DNA of 5,918 nucleotides from Nitrospirota bacterium (GTDB lineage Bacteria > Nitrospirota > Thermodesulfovibrionia > Thermodesulfovibrionales > JdFR-86). Position numbers and translations under genes: made by a program. Under the pieces are notes generated by a model. That model saw nothing but the letters and a program-made list of their open reading frames with translations. It did no database searches and was not told the DNA's origin. The stretch lies in NCBI GenBank assembly GCA_030667205.1, contig DAOUWH010000114.1, forward strand, positions 1 to 5,918, read 5' to 3'. Position 1 is the stretch's first letter; each line of letters begins with the position of its first letter. Shown here piece by piece: positions 1 through 5,918 of the stretch.

Positions 1-3000
1 AACGTGCCGGGCACATAGGCAGAGGCCTTCTCAAGTATCTCCCGCGTGGTGGGCTCGTGCAGGTTCCTCAGGAAGCCCTCGAAATAACCGGCATACCTGT
101 GCTCGACCCTCTTCTTGAAAAGATCCTTAAGCAGAGTATCAATGATAGCAGAGAAGTCCTTCTCAATCAAGGCCTTCCTTAGGCCCATGAGGCTCACGTA
201 ATATATCCACTCCTCAACGGGAGCAAGCCAGACCTCGCCGCCGAGGGCCTCTATCTTCCTTACGAGGTCCTCGTTAGAGAACGGATGGCACCGGACGAAT
301 ATCTCGCCCATTATGCCTATAAGGGGCTTGGGCTCATCATAGGTTGATATGGCCTCGAAATCACGCCTCGCCGAGACCAGGACGTCTTCTATGGAGCCGT
401 CGCTGCCCCTGAGGGAGCTGTATGCCCTGCTGAGGCAATCTTCGTACAGGGCGTCGGTCTCGCCCCTGTTCTTCTCGTAGGGCCTCGTCTGGCGCAGGGA
501 TTTTTCAAGGAGTTCAATGGCCACAATGCCGTACCAGGCGTCCCTCGCGAAATTCTTGCCGAGCATGCCGAGCTCTTTGTAGAAGTCCTTGTCCTGGTTG
601 GGCGCAAGCACCGGGACATTGTCCAGCCCGATGGACTCAAGCACCTGCGAGTGGAACACGTTGTACTGGCCGAACCTGCAGGGCCCCGTGCCCGAGGGCA
701 TGAAGAAAGCCGTCTCATCGGGCTTGAAACCGGGCTCCATGGTCTTTTTGACCATGTCCCCCGTGGTTATGAGGCATGGGTAGCACTCCTTGCCCGAGAC
801 ATACCTCATGCCGATGTCCAGGGTCTCCCTGTCGGACTCGGGCAGGACTTCGGCAGGCACCCCGGCGCGCTCGAAGGCGGCCGCAAGCGCATACGACTGG
901 TCCGACATGCGGGGGATATAGACCGTCCTCTTCTTCGCTCCTGCGGCATGGGCCTTGCGCTTCTTTGCGTGGCCCTCGAATGGCTCGTCCTTTCTGTGCT
1001 CGATGCTGTCGAGGAACGCCTCGCACCTTGTTATCGCGCCGGCGTCGGCGCTGTGCTCGTCTATCTCTATGTGCAGGAACGGTTTGTCTCCGAGCTCGCG
1101 CCTGAAAAACTTCAGTATGAAGGAGTCCGGCCCGCAGGCGAAATTCCCTATGTAAAGGGCATAGAGGTTGGGGTTTCGGGCGATGTACCTTGCGGCCCTC
1201 AAAATCATCTGGCCCGACCTCCAGTACATGTTGGGCCACTCCTCCTTGAGCTCTGCCACCTCATCAAACGGAAGCATATCCATCGGGATTGACAGCACCC
1301 CGAGGGTGGCAAGCTTCTCGGGAATCCTGAGGTTCATGCCCTTTTCCATCGCGTTGTATCCCCTGCCCACGATGACAAGGGATTTCTTATCCACGGACGA
1401 AAGGACTTCCCTGCCCTTTTCCCTGATTGCCGCCTCGAATTCGGATTGGGCCCGCTCGGCTGCCCTCATGGCCCAGAACAGGGCGCCCGGGCTTACGCCG
1501 AACTCATCAAACGCCTTCATCAGCTCTTTCTTGAGGTGTCCACGCCCTCGGCTCAGATCCACCACGGGCGCGATGGCCCTGAGGTCCTCCATCGCGACCT
1601 TCGCCATATAGGGTATGGTCTGCGTGTAGGGGCAGGCCCGGCCATGCGAGTACTCGTCGCCGGAGCTGTTCATGTCCGTAAAGCTCGGTATGAACACGGC
1701 GTCCACGCCCTTGTCCACGAGATATTTAATGTGCCCCATCGCCACCTTCACGGGGAAACACGCCTCCGACAGCACGGTCTCGTTGCCCAGCTCCACAATC
1801 TCCCGGTTAGTGCCGGGCGAGACCTCCACGCGGAAGCCAAGCTCGTTAAGCAGGGTCTGCCAGTAAGGGAGCTGCTCCTGGAAATAGAATATATACGGGA
1901 TGCCTATTCTCGGCCCGGTGCCCGAGGAGGGCCGCTCGGCCCTCAAAAGGGCCTCCCTCCAGGTAAAGAGGTCGGGCACTTTTTCCCTTATGTCCTTTTT
2001 CCTGTTTATGTCGTACTTCTCGCACCTTCCTCCGTAGAAGAGTTTTCCCTCCTCGCCCTCGATCTTGACCCTGTTTATCTCGCAGACGTTCGGGCAGCCC
2101 TTGCACTGGAAGCTCGACATCTCGTAGGCCCTCTCCGAGAGGTCAAACCCCTTGAAGGTCGACTTCCCAATCCCCATCTCCGAGACGTGCCGCTTTGCGA
2201 TAAGCGCCATGCCTATCGCGCCCATGACGTCGTGGTCCTGGGGAACCGTGACCTTCAGGCCGAGATATTTTTCGAAGGCGGCCACAACGGACTTGTTAGA
2301 GGCCACGCCGCCCTGGAAGAAGATGTTACTACCAATGCGCTTTCCTGACACCACCCTGTTTATGTAGTTCTGCACTATCGAGTAGGCAAGCCCGGCAAGC
2401 AGGTCGTCGCGCTTCGTCCCTTTCTTGAGGTTCGCCATCAGGGAGTTTTCCATGAAGACCGTGCACCTTTCGCCAAGCTTCGAGGGGCAGTCCGAGGAGA
2501 AAGCCATCTCGGCGAACTCTCCCTTGATGGATATATTGAGCTTTTCGGCCTGCTCCTCGAGGAACGAGCCGGTGCCAGCGGCACAGGCCTTGTTCATCTC
2601 GAAGTCCACGATGACGCCGTCGCGAAGGGAGACGTACTTGGAGTCCTGCCCCCCTATCTCGAATATCGTGTCCACGCTCGGGTCTATGTAGATTGCGGCG
2701 GTGGCATGGGCGGTTATCTCGTTCTTTACGACGTCCGCTCCCACATAGTCGGACATCATGTACCTGCCGGAGCCGGTAGTGCCCACGCCGGCGATATAGA
2801 CGCCTCCGGGGAATTTTTCGCCAAGCTCGGCGGCTATCTCCCTCATGCCCTGCATTACGGCCTCTATGGGGCGGCCCGCGGTCATGAGGTAGCGCTTGGC
2901 AAGGAGCCTTCCGCCTTCGTCCATGACGGCGAGGTTCGTGCTTATGGAGCCTATGTCTATGCCCATGCAGGCCTTTATCGCATCGGTCGAGGTGATGGCC

Positions 3001-3902
3001 TCGGGCACATGCTCTTTATGCCTCTTGAAGAAATCGTCCCCATCTCCTATAAGGGGCGCATGCCCCCCTCCGGAGGATTTTTCCATCTTGACGAATTCTC
3101 TGAGCTTATCAAGTGCTTCAGCGTCGTAACGGTTGACCGTGCCCTCATCCACCGCCTTCAGAGCAACGCCGAGAGCGCCCATGATGGCGAAATCAGGAGG
3201 TATGAAGAGGTCATCGAGTTCAAAGGCATCCTTAAAAGCTCTCACCATACCCTTGTTAGCCGCCACACCGCCCTGGAACGCGACGGGCTCGACCATCGTC
3301 CTGCCCCTCGCTATCGTGCCCCTGAAATTCCTGGCCACGGCAAAGCAAAGGCCGGCGACGATGTCCTCCATCGGGGTGGCTATCTGCTGCAGGTGTATCA
3401 TGTCGGACTTTGCAAAGACGCTGCAGCGGCCCGCTATCCTCGGTGGCTTTTCCGAGGTCAGAGCCATCTCGCTGAACTCCTCGATCGACAGCCTGAGCCT
3501 CTCTGCCTGCTGGTCGAGGAAAGAGCCCGTACCCGCGGCGCAGACCGAGTTCATCGAGAAGTCCTTGACCGCGCCTGCGTGCAGAAGGATTAGCTTTGAG
3601 TCCTCGCCGCCCATCTCAATGACTGTATTTACGTGGGGATGGAGTTTAAGGGTGGAGTACGATTGGGCGACAATCTCGTTTACGGGCTCGGTGCCCAGGA
3701 CGGAAGCTATAAGCTTCCCGGAAGTGCCTGTTACGGCAATAGAACACTCATCGCCGCCCTGCACCTCGGAAAGCATCTGGATGGCAGTCTCCAGGGGATG
3801 CCCCCTGTGCACCACGTAAGCGGAATGAAGGGTCTTTCCCCCCTCGTCGAGCACGACGAGCTTTACGCTTATGGAACCGGCATCAAGACCAATATGTCTC
3901 AT
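1..3902 (-). CDS. Giant acyl-CoA dehydratase activase-related protein: two HgdC-like ATPase modules fused to a DUF2229-type region (C-terminus cut by window edge)
   Basis: HgdC-type activases use ATP to inject a low-potential electron into a partner iron-sulfur protein such as a 2-hydroxyacyl-CoA dehydratase; they are cytoplasmic. 1300 codons are open without a stop. Module 1 has the phosphate motif IGLDAGSIS (4-12), IEMGGEDSK (95-103), CAAGTGSF (C121), C160, FQGGVAANK (209-217) and MGALGVAL (241-248). Module 2 repeats this with GIDIGSIS (314-321), IGGQDSK (416-422), C440, C480, FQGGVASNK (529-537) and MGAIGMAL (560-567). The Cys spacings of 39 and 40 agree with the two iron-sulfur ligands of HgdC as I remember them (C127/C166). 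A linker (about 250-312) joins the modules. C600, C603, C607 and C627 follow. From about 665 comes a DUF2229 / COG3580-COG3581-like region with C715 (EACFPVK), C757, C923 (ACGPDSF), C960, C1040/C1043 (ECYPC) and C1075 (GPCRFGQY). Full-length relatives are, from memory, about 1400 residues, so roughly 100 are missing. ATG at 3902 is the first start after an in-frame stop at 3921-3923. Substrate and physiological role are unknown. Confidence 0.93.
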   Translation of the reverse strand, partial: MRHIGLDAGSISVKLVVLDEGGKTLHSAYVVHRGHPLETAIQMLSEVQGGDECSIAVTGTSGKLIASVLGTEPVNEIVAQSYSTLKLHPHVNTVIEMGGEDSKLILLHAGAVKDFSMNSVCAAGTGSFLDQQAERLRLSIEEFSEMALTSEKPPRIAGRCSVFAKSDMIHLQQIATPMEDIVAGLCFAVARNFRGTIARGRTMVEPVAFQGGVAANKGMVRAFKDAFELDDLFIPPDFAIMGALGVALKAVDEGTVNRYDAEALDKLREFVKMEKSSGGGHAPLIGDGDDFFKRHKEHVPEAITSTDAIKACMGIDIGSISTNLAVMDEGGRLLAKRYLMTAGRPIEAVMQGMREIAAELGEKFPGGVYIAGVGTTGSGRYMMSDYVGADVVKNEITAHATAAIYIDPSVDTIFEIGGQDSKYVSLRDGVIVDFEMNKACAAGTGSFLEEQAEKLNISIKGEFAEMAFSSDCPSKLGERCTVFMENSLMANLKKGTKRDDLLAGLAYSIVQNYINRVVSGKRIGSNIFFQGGVASNKSVVAAFEKYLGLKVTVPQDHDVMGAIGMALIAKRHVSEMGIGKSTFKGFDLSERAYEMSSFQCKGCPNVCEINRVKIEGEEGKLFYGGRCEKYDINRKKDIREKVPDLFTWREALLRAERPSSGTGPRIGIPYIFYFQEQLPYWQTLLNELGFRVEVSPGTNREIVELGNETVLSEACFPVKVAMGHIKYLVDKGVDAVFIPSFTDMNSSGDEYSHGRACPYTQTIPYMAKVAMEDLRAIAPVVDLSRGRGHLKKELMKAFDEFGVSPGALFWAMRAAERAQSEFEAAIREKGREVLSSVDKKSLVIVGRGYNAMEKGMNLRIPEKLATLGVLSIPMDMLPFDEVAELKEEWPNMYWRSGQMILRAARYIARNPNLYALYIGNFACGPDSFILKFFRRELGDKPFLHIEIDEHSADAGAITRCEAFLDSIEHRKDEPFEGHAKKRKAHAAGAKKRTVYIPRMSDQSYALAAAFERAGVPAEVLPESDRETLDIGMRYVSGKECYPCLITTGDMVKKTMEPGFKPDETAFFMPSGTGPCRFGQYNVFHSQVLESIGLDNVPVLAPNQDKDFYKELGMLGKNFARDAWYGIVAIELLEKSLRQTRPYEKNRGETDALYEDCLSRAYSSLRGSDGSIEDVLVSARRDFEAISTYDEPKPLIGIMGEIFVRCHPFSNEDLVRKIEALGGEVWLAPVEEWIYYVSLMGLRKALIEKDFSAIIDTLLKDLFKKRVEHRYAGYFEGFLRNLHEPTTREILEKASAYVPGT

Positions 3903-3912
3903 TAAAACACTA

Positions 3913-3917
3913 CCCTC
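3913..3917 (-). promoter_or_regulatory. Shine-Dalgarno-like GAGGG for the activase gene
   Basis: On the minus strand GAGGG lies 10 bases before the ATG whose first base is 3902. The spacing is slightly long but usable, and no other purine-rich stretch lies closer. An in-frame TAA just upstream (3921-3923) rules out a more distal ATG, so this site supports the chosen start. Confidence 0.55.
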
Positions 3918-3938
3918 GCATTAATACGTTCTTTTCCA

Positions 3939-3975
3939 CCGAGGGGGTCCTATCCCCTGGACCCCAAATCCTCGG
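3939..3975 (-). promoter_or_regulatory. Strong bulged stem-loop in the 5' leader of the activase gene
   Basis: Read on the minus strand, CCGAG pairs with CTCGG (5 bp) and GGGGTCC pairs with GGACCCC (7 bp). They are separated by a one-sided five-base bulge (GATTT) and closed by an eight-base loop (AGGGGATA). All 12 pairs are Watson-Crick and mostly G-C. No run of T follows on either strand, so an intrinsic terminator is unlikely. The predicted transcription start (about 3976) falls right at its 5' edge, so it could be a 5'-terminal RNA hairpin affecting mRNA stability or translation. It does not resemble any riboswitch I know. The pairing is seen directly; the function is inferred. Confidence 0.55.
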
Positions 3976-3982
3976 AATTACA

Positions 3983-4010
3983 ATTTTACCATATATGGAG
4001 CCTGTCTTAA
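3983..4010 (-). promoter_or_regulatory. Candidate promoter for the activase gene (extended -10 with weak -35)
   Basis: The minus strand reads TTAAGA (4010-4005; 4 of 6 to TTGACA), then a 16-base spacer, then TAAAAT (3988-3983; 5 of 6 to TATAAT). The -10 is preceded by TGG, giving the extended -10 form TGnTAAAAT. Transcription would start near 3976, giving a leader of about 74 bases that begins with the bulged hairpin. This is a sigma-70-type reading of the sequence; the host's true consensus is unknown. Confidence 0.45.
3989..3998. promoter_or_regulatory. Perfect palindrome CCATATATGG, possible operator
   Basis: This ten-base perfect palindrome overlaps the upstream edge of the activase extended -10 element and lies in its spacer. 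A protein bound there would block that promoter, while the opposite promoter lies about 85 bases away. At ten bases and AT-rich it could be chance. No matching regulator gene is in the window. Confidence 0.25.
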
Positions 4011-4080
4011 AACACCACCTTACAACTCAGCTTACGGCGCTTCCGCCTGCCCCGGCACCTTCCCCCTTGCAGCGCGGGTG

Positions 4081-4089
4081 TGGTAAAAT
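4081..4089 (+). promoter_or_regulatory. Candidate extended -10 promoter for rseC-fusA
   Basis: TGGTAAAAT matches the extended -10 form TGnTATAAT except for one base. No good -35 lies 16-18 bases upstream (that stretch is a C-run), though TTGCAG occurs at 4067-4072 with too short a spacing. Extended -10 promoters can work without a -35. The start would fall near 4096, giving a leader of about 23 bases that is almost pure A/T. Confidence 0.4.
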
Positions 4090-4118
4090 TGTTGGTTAAT
4101 TATTTATTATTAATATAT

Positions 4119-4544
4119 ATGGAAGAAATCGGGATTGTAAAGAGCATCGAAGGGCCTCTTTCTACCGTTGTCGTGGAGAAAAAGAGCATGTGCGAGCATT
4201 GCACCGCGGGGACATGCCTTATAACGGAGGGAGGGGCCGAACTTGAGGCGCTGAACGAGGCCGGCGCCGTGGTCGGCCAGAAGGTGAGGGTGGAACTCAG
4301 GTCCTACTCCTACCTGAAGGGCTCGATGATGGTCTACGGCCTGCCTGCCCTCGCGCTCGTAGCAGGCGCGATAGTGGGCAAGGAAATGGTCGGCTCCCGC
4401 CTCTGGGGGCTCGACCCGGACCTCGTCTCGGCCATATTCGCCTTCGGGGCCTTTGCGCTTTCGTTCGTATTTGTGAAGCTCTGGGCTATGGGGGCCGAGA
4501 AAAAGACCATCTACAGACCTGTCATCAAGGAAATACTCGATTGA
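4119..4544 (+). CDS. rseC: RseC/MucC-family redox-associated membrane protein (SoxR-reducing system RseC type)
   Basis: A 141-residue protein starting MEEIGIV. It shows the RseC family plan: a short N-terminal beta-rich domain with a cysteine motif C25-x2-C28-x4-C33, then VGQKVRVEL (52-60), a first membrane helix at about 69-87, a second at about 102-123, and a short charged tail ending EILD. Known RseC proteins are inner-membrane proteins that modulate sigma-E signalling through RseA/RseB or belong to the SoxR-reducing complex with RsxABCDGE. In other phyla they often sit near Rnf clusters. Neither partner is visible here. The ATG at 4119 is preferred because the conserved start MEEIGIV begins there; a GTG at 4080 would add 13 residues encoded by the AT-rich leader. 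No Shine-Dalgarno sequence precedes the ATG. The gene is shorter than E. coli RseC (about 159 residues, from memory). It probably forms an operon with the downstream EF-G-like gene. Confidence 0.82.
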   Translation: MEEIGIVKSIEGPLSTVVVEKKSMCEHCTAGTCLITEGGAELEALNEAGAVVGQKVRVELRSYSYLKGSMMVYGLPALALVAGAIVGKEMVGSRLWGLDPDLVSAIFAFGAFALSFVFVKLWAMGAEKKTIYRPVIKEILD

Positions 4545-4560
4545 TAAATAACACACAAAG

Positions 4561-4566
4561 AGGGGG
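4561..4566 (+). promoter_or_regulatory. Strong Shine-Dalgarno AGGGGG for the EF-G-like gene
   Basis: AGGGGG lies six bases before the ATG at 4573, in the 28-base gap after rseC. The gap has no terminator-like hairpin, which supports co-transcription. The strong site contrasts with the missing one ahead of rseC and fixes the start of the GTPase. Confidence 0.75.
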
Positions 4567-4572
4567 ATTTTA

Positions 4573-5918
4573 ATGGCTAAGCTCGACATCGGCATGATTC
4601 GCAACGTGGCCGTAATCGCACACGGAGGTGCAGGGAAGACCACCCTGGTTGAGGCGATGCTTTACGACGCAGGCGCCATCGACAGGCTCGGCACGGTCGA
4701 GGACGGCACGACCACTACGGACTTCGAGCCAGAGGAAATGGCTAAGAATATAAGCATATCGTCCGCGCTTGCCTACCTTACGTGGAACGACCACAGGATT
4801 AACCTCATAGACACGCCCGGCTTCGTGAACTTCCTCGAAGACTCACGGGGAAGCATGCGGGCCGCCGACGGCGCCGTAGTGCTGGCAAGCGCGATAAGCG
4901 GTGTCAAGGGAGAGACCGAAAAGCTCTGGGGCTACGCCGAGGAGTTCGGCATCCCCAGGCTGGTATTCATAAACAAGATGGACCGCGAAGCGGCGGACTT
5001 CACGGCCGCCGTCGGGAGCATAGAGAGCGCATTTCAGAAGGAGGCCCTTCCCCTTCAGATACCCATCGGCTCGGGCGAGGATTTAAAGGGCGTAGTGGAT
5101 ATCCTTGCGATGAAGGCATATGTCTTTGAACAGGGGAAACCCATAGAGACGGACATCCCCGGGGACGTCTCCGGGATGGTGGATGAGTACAGGAAAAAGT
5201 TGATAGAGAAAATCGCCGAATCCGACGACGCCCTTCTCGAGAAATACCTCGAAGGCGGAGAGCTCACCGACGAGGAGATAAGAAGCGGCGTGAGATCGGG
5301 CGCGCTTAATCAGAGTTTCATCCCCGTGCTCTGCGGCTCGGGCACCAGGAACATCGGAGTATCGTCCCTCCTGGACGCAATAGTGCTGTGTCTGGCCTCC
5401 CCTGCAGATATGGCGGAGCTACGACCAATTAAGGGCACCAACCCCAAAGACGGCTCCGAGGTCGAGAGGAAGCCCGAGGAGGGCCAGCCTTTCTCGGCCT
5501 ATGTGTTCAAGAGCATCGCCGACCCGTTTGCCGGAAAGCTCACGATGTTCCGGGTCTACTCCGGCACCCTTAAGGCCGACTCAAACGTTTACAACACCGG
5601 CAGCAAGACAAAGGAAAGAGTAGGCCAGATATTCTACATGCAGGGGAAAACGCAGACCCCCGCACAGAGCCTCGGCCCCGGAGAGATCGGCGTGGTGGCC
5701 AAGCTCAAGGAGACGAACACCGGCGATACCCTCTCGGACGAGGCCAACCAGATAGTCTTTGAAAAGGTCCGCTTTGCCGAGCCCCTTATATCCTACGCCA
5801 TAGCGCCCAAAAGCAAGGGCGACGAGGAGAAGGTCTCCACCGGACTTCATAGGATCCTCGACGAGGACCCCGTGCTCAGGTTCCACAGGGACGAAGAGGC
5901 CAAGGAGATGATACTTTC
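4573..5918 (+). CDS. fusA: Elongation factor G-like translational GTPase, FusA2 type (C-terminus cut by window edge)
   Basis: The first 448 residues are present; full EF-G proteins are about 690. EF-G binds the ribosome and drives translocation with GTP. The G domain shows the P-loop AHGGAGKTT (16-24), a switch I region TTTTDFEPEE (46-55) with NISI (59-62), G3 DTPGF (80-84), G4 NKMD (134-137) and a G5-type CGSGTRNIG (254-262). A G' insert spans roughly 160-250. Domain II runs from about 303 (QPFSAYVFK) to 395, and domain III begins near 405 (PLISYAIAPKSKGDEEK). Three features mark it as the EF-G-like (FusA2 / EF-G-2) subfamily rather than housekeeping EF-G: the GG in the P-loop in place of the usual I-D, serine 61 at the switch I threonine position, and F84 at the catalytic histidine position of DTPGH. 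There are no rpsL, rpsG or tuf neighbours, as expected for a paralogue. The strong Shine-Dalgarno site and the 28-base gap after rseC suggest an operon. Whether it replaces or supplements the main EF-G cannot be told here. Confidence 0.92.
   Translation, partial: MAKLDIGMIRNVAVIAHGGAGKTTLVEAMLYDAGAIDRLGTVEDGTTTTDFEPEEMAKNISISSALAYLTWNDHRINLIDTPGFVNFLEDSRGSMRAADGAVVLASAISGVKGETEKLWGYAEEFGIPRLVFINKMDREAADFTAAVGSIESAFQKEALPLQIPIGSGEDLKGVVDILAMKAYVFEQGKPIETDIPGDVSGMVDEYRKKLIEKIAESDDALLEKYLEGGELTDEEIRSGVRSGALNQSFIPVLCGSGTRNIGVSSLLDAIVLCLASPADMAELRPIKGTNPKDGSEVERKPEEGQPFSAYVFKSIADPFAGKLTMFRVYSGTLKADSNVYNTGSKTKERVGQIFYMQGKTQTPAQSLGPGEIGVVAKLKETNTGDTLSDEANQIVFEKVRFAEPLISYAIAPKSKGDEEKVSTGLHRILDEDPVLRFHRDEEAKEMIL

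Larger units (their letters stand above)
3980..4092. repeat. Perfect 12-bp inverted repeat flanking the divergent control region
   Basis: ACAATTTTACCA at 3980-3991 is the exact reverse complement of TGGTAAAATTGT at 4081-4092, with 89 bases between. The pairing does not extend outward or inward by even one base. Each copy, read towards the gene it faces, contains the extended -10 element TGGTAAAAT. The simplest explanation is two near-identical outward-facing promoters. A pair of regulator sites is the alternative. No target-site duplication flanks the repeats. Confidence 0.6.

Noticed and set aside
715..1239. Minus-strand open frame overlapping the activase in another frame
   Set aside because: Its translation is Arg/His-rich with no motif, while the activase frame over the same bases holds conserved motifs such as ACGPDSF and ECYPC.
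1446..2348. Plus-strand open frame of 300 codons opposite the activase gene
   Set aside because: It is antisense to a continuous, motif-rich coding sequence, and its translation is low-complexity (H/R/G/L/V-rich) with no recognisable domain. It is a shadow of GC-rich codon use, as are the frames at 2706-3593, 3133-3819 and 651-1292.
3910..3921. Tiny frame ATG-CGA-GGG-TAG in the activase leader (minus strand)
   Set aside because: Three codons that contain the GAGGG site itself, with no ribosome site of their own. Most likely chance.
3939..3975. Hairpin as an intrinsic terminator
   Set aside because: There is no U-tract on either strand, and no gene end points into it, since both flanking genes are transcribed away from it.
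4036..4047. Small stem-loop GGCG-CTTC-CGCC
   Set aside because: Only four base pairs, in the region between the two promoters that would probably not be transcribed.
3980..4092. MITE-like element with 12-bp terminal inverted repeats
   Set aside because: There is no target-site duplication outside the repeats and no second copy in the window. The repeats are better explained as paired -10 elements.
4080..4118. Upstream GTG start extending RseC by 13 residues
   Set aside because: The extension is encoded by the AT-rich promoter and leader, overlaps the extended -10 box, and lacks a ribosome site. The family-like N-terminus begins at the ATG at 4119.
4110..4643. Minus-strand open frame across rseC and the start of the EF-G-like gene
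   Set aside because: Both plus-strand genes have clear family motifs, and this frame crosses their intergenic gap with no recognisable product.

Overview
The window looks like a moderately GC-rich chromosome fragment from an anaerobic or microaerophilic bacterium. That reading rests on one very large oxygen-sensitive-type enzyme (a double 2-hydroxyacyl-CoA dehydratase activase), an RseC-type redox membrane protein and a FusA2-type elongation factor. Such genes occur together in Deltaproteobacteria-like and Nitrospirota-like lineages as well as Clostridia. The lineage is inferred from gene content only and is weak. Nothing suggests phage, plasmid or transposon DNA; I found no tRNA, rRNA, CRISPR array or insertion sequence.

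Layout: positions 1-3902, minus strand, are one uninterrupted reading frame of 1300 codons. It starts with ATG at 3902 and runs off the left edge. It encodes two tandem HgdC-like ATPase modules (about residues 2-250 and 313-570), a cysteine cluster (600-627) and a long cysteine-containing DUF2229 / COG3580-COG3581-like region. I translated it codon by codon and found no stop or frameshift. A 216-base divergent intergenic region (3903-4118) follows. It holds two identical outward-facing TGGTAAAATTGT boxes that look like extended -10 promoters, a small palindrome, and a strong bulged hairpin at the predicted 5' end of the activase transcript. On the plus strand, 4119-4544 encodes a 141-residue RseC/MucC-family membrane protein. 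After 28 bases, 4573-5918 (running off the right edge) encodes the first 448 residues of an EF-G-like translational GTPase of the FusA2 type.

How the genes may work together: activases of this family take electrons from reduced ferredoxin or flavodoxin and use ATP to push them to very low potential onto an iron-sulfur partner. Here the activase modules and a partner-like cysteine-rich region share one polypeptide. In known systems RseC acts beside Rnf/Rsx ferredoxin-linked membrane complexes, so its divergent position next to the activase hints at a shared redox theme. This link is inference. The EF-G-like gene is probably co-transcribed with rseC but has no obvious functional tie to it.
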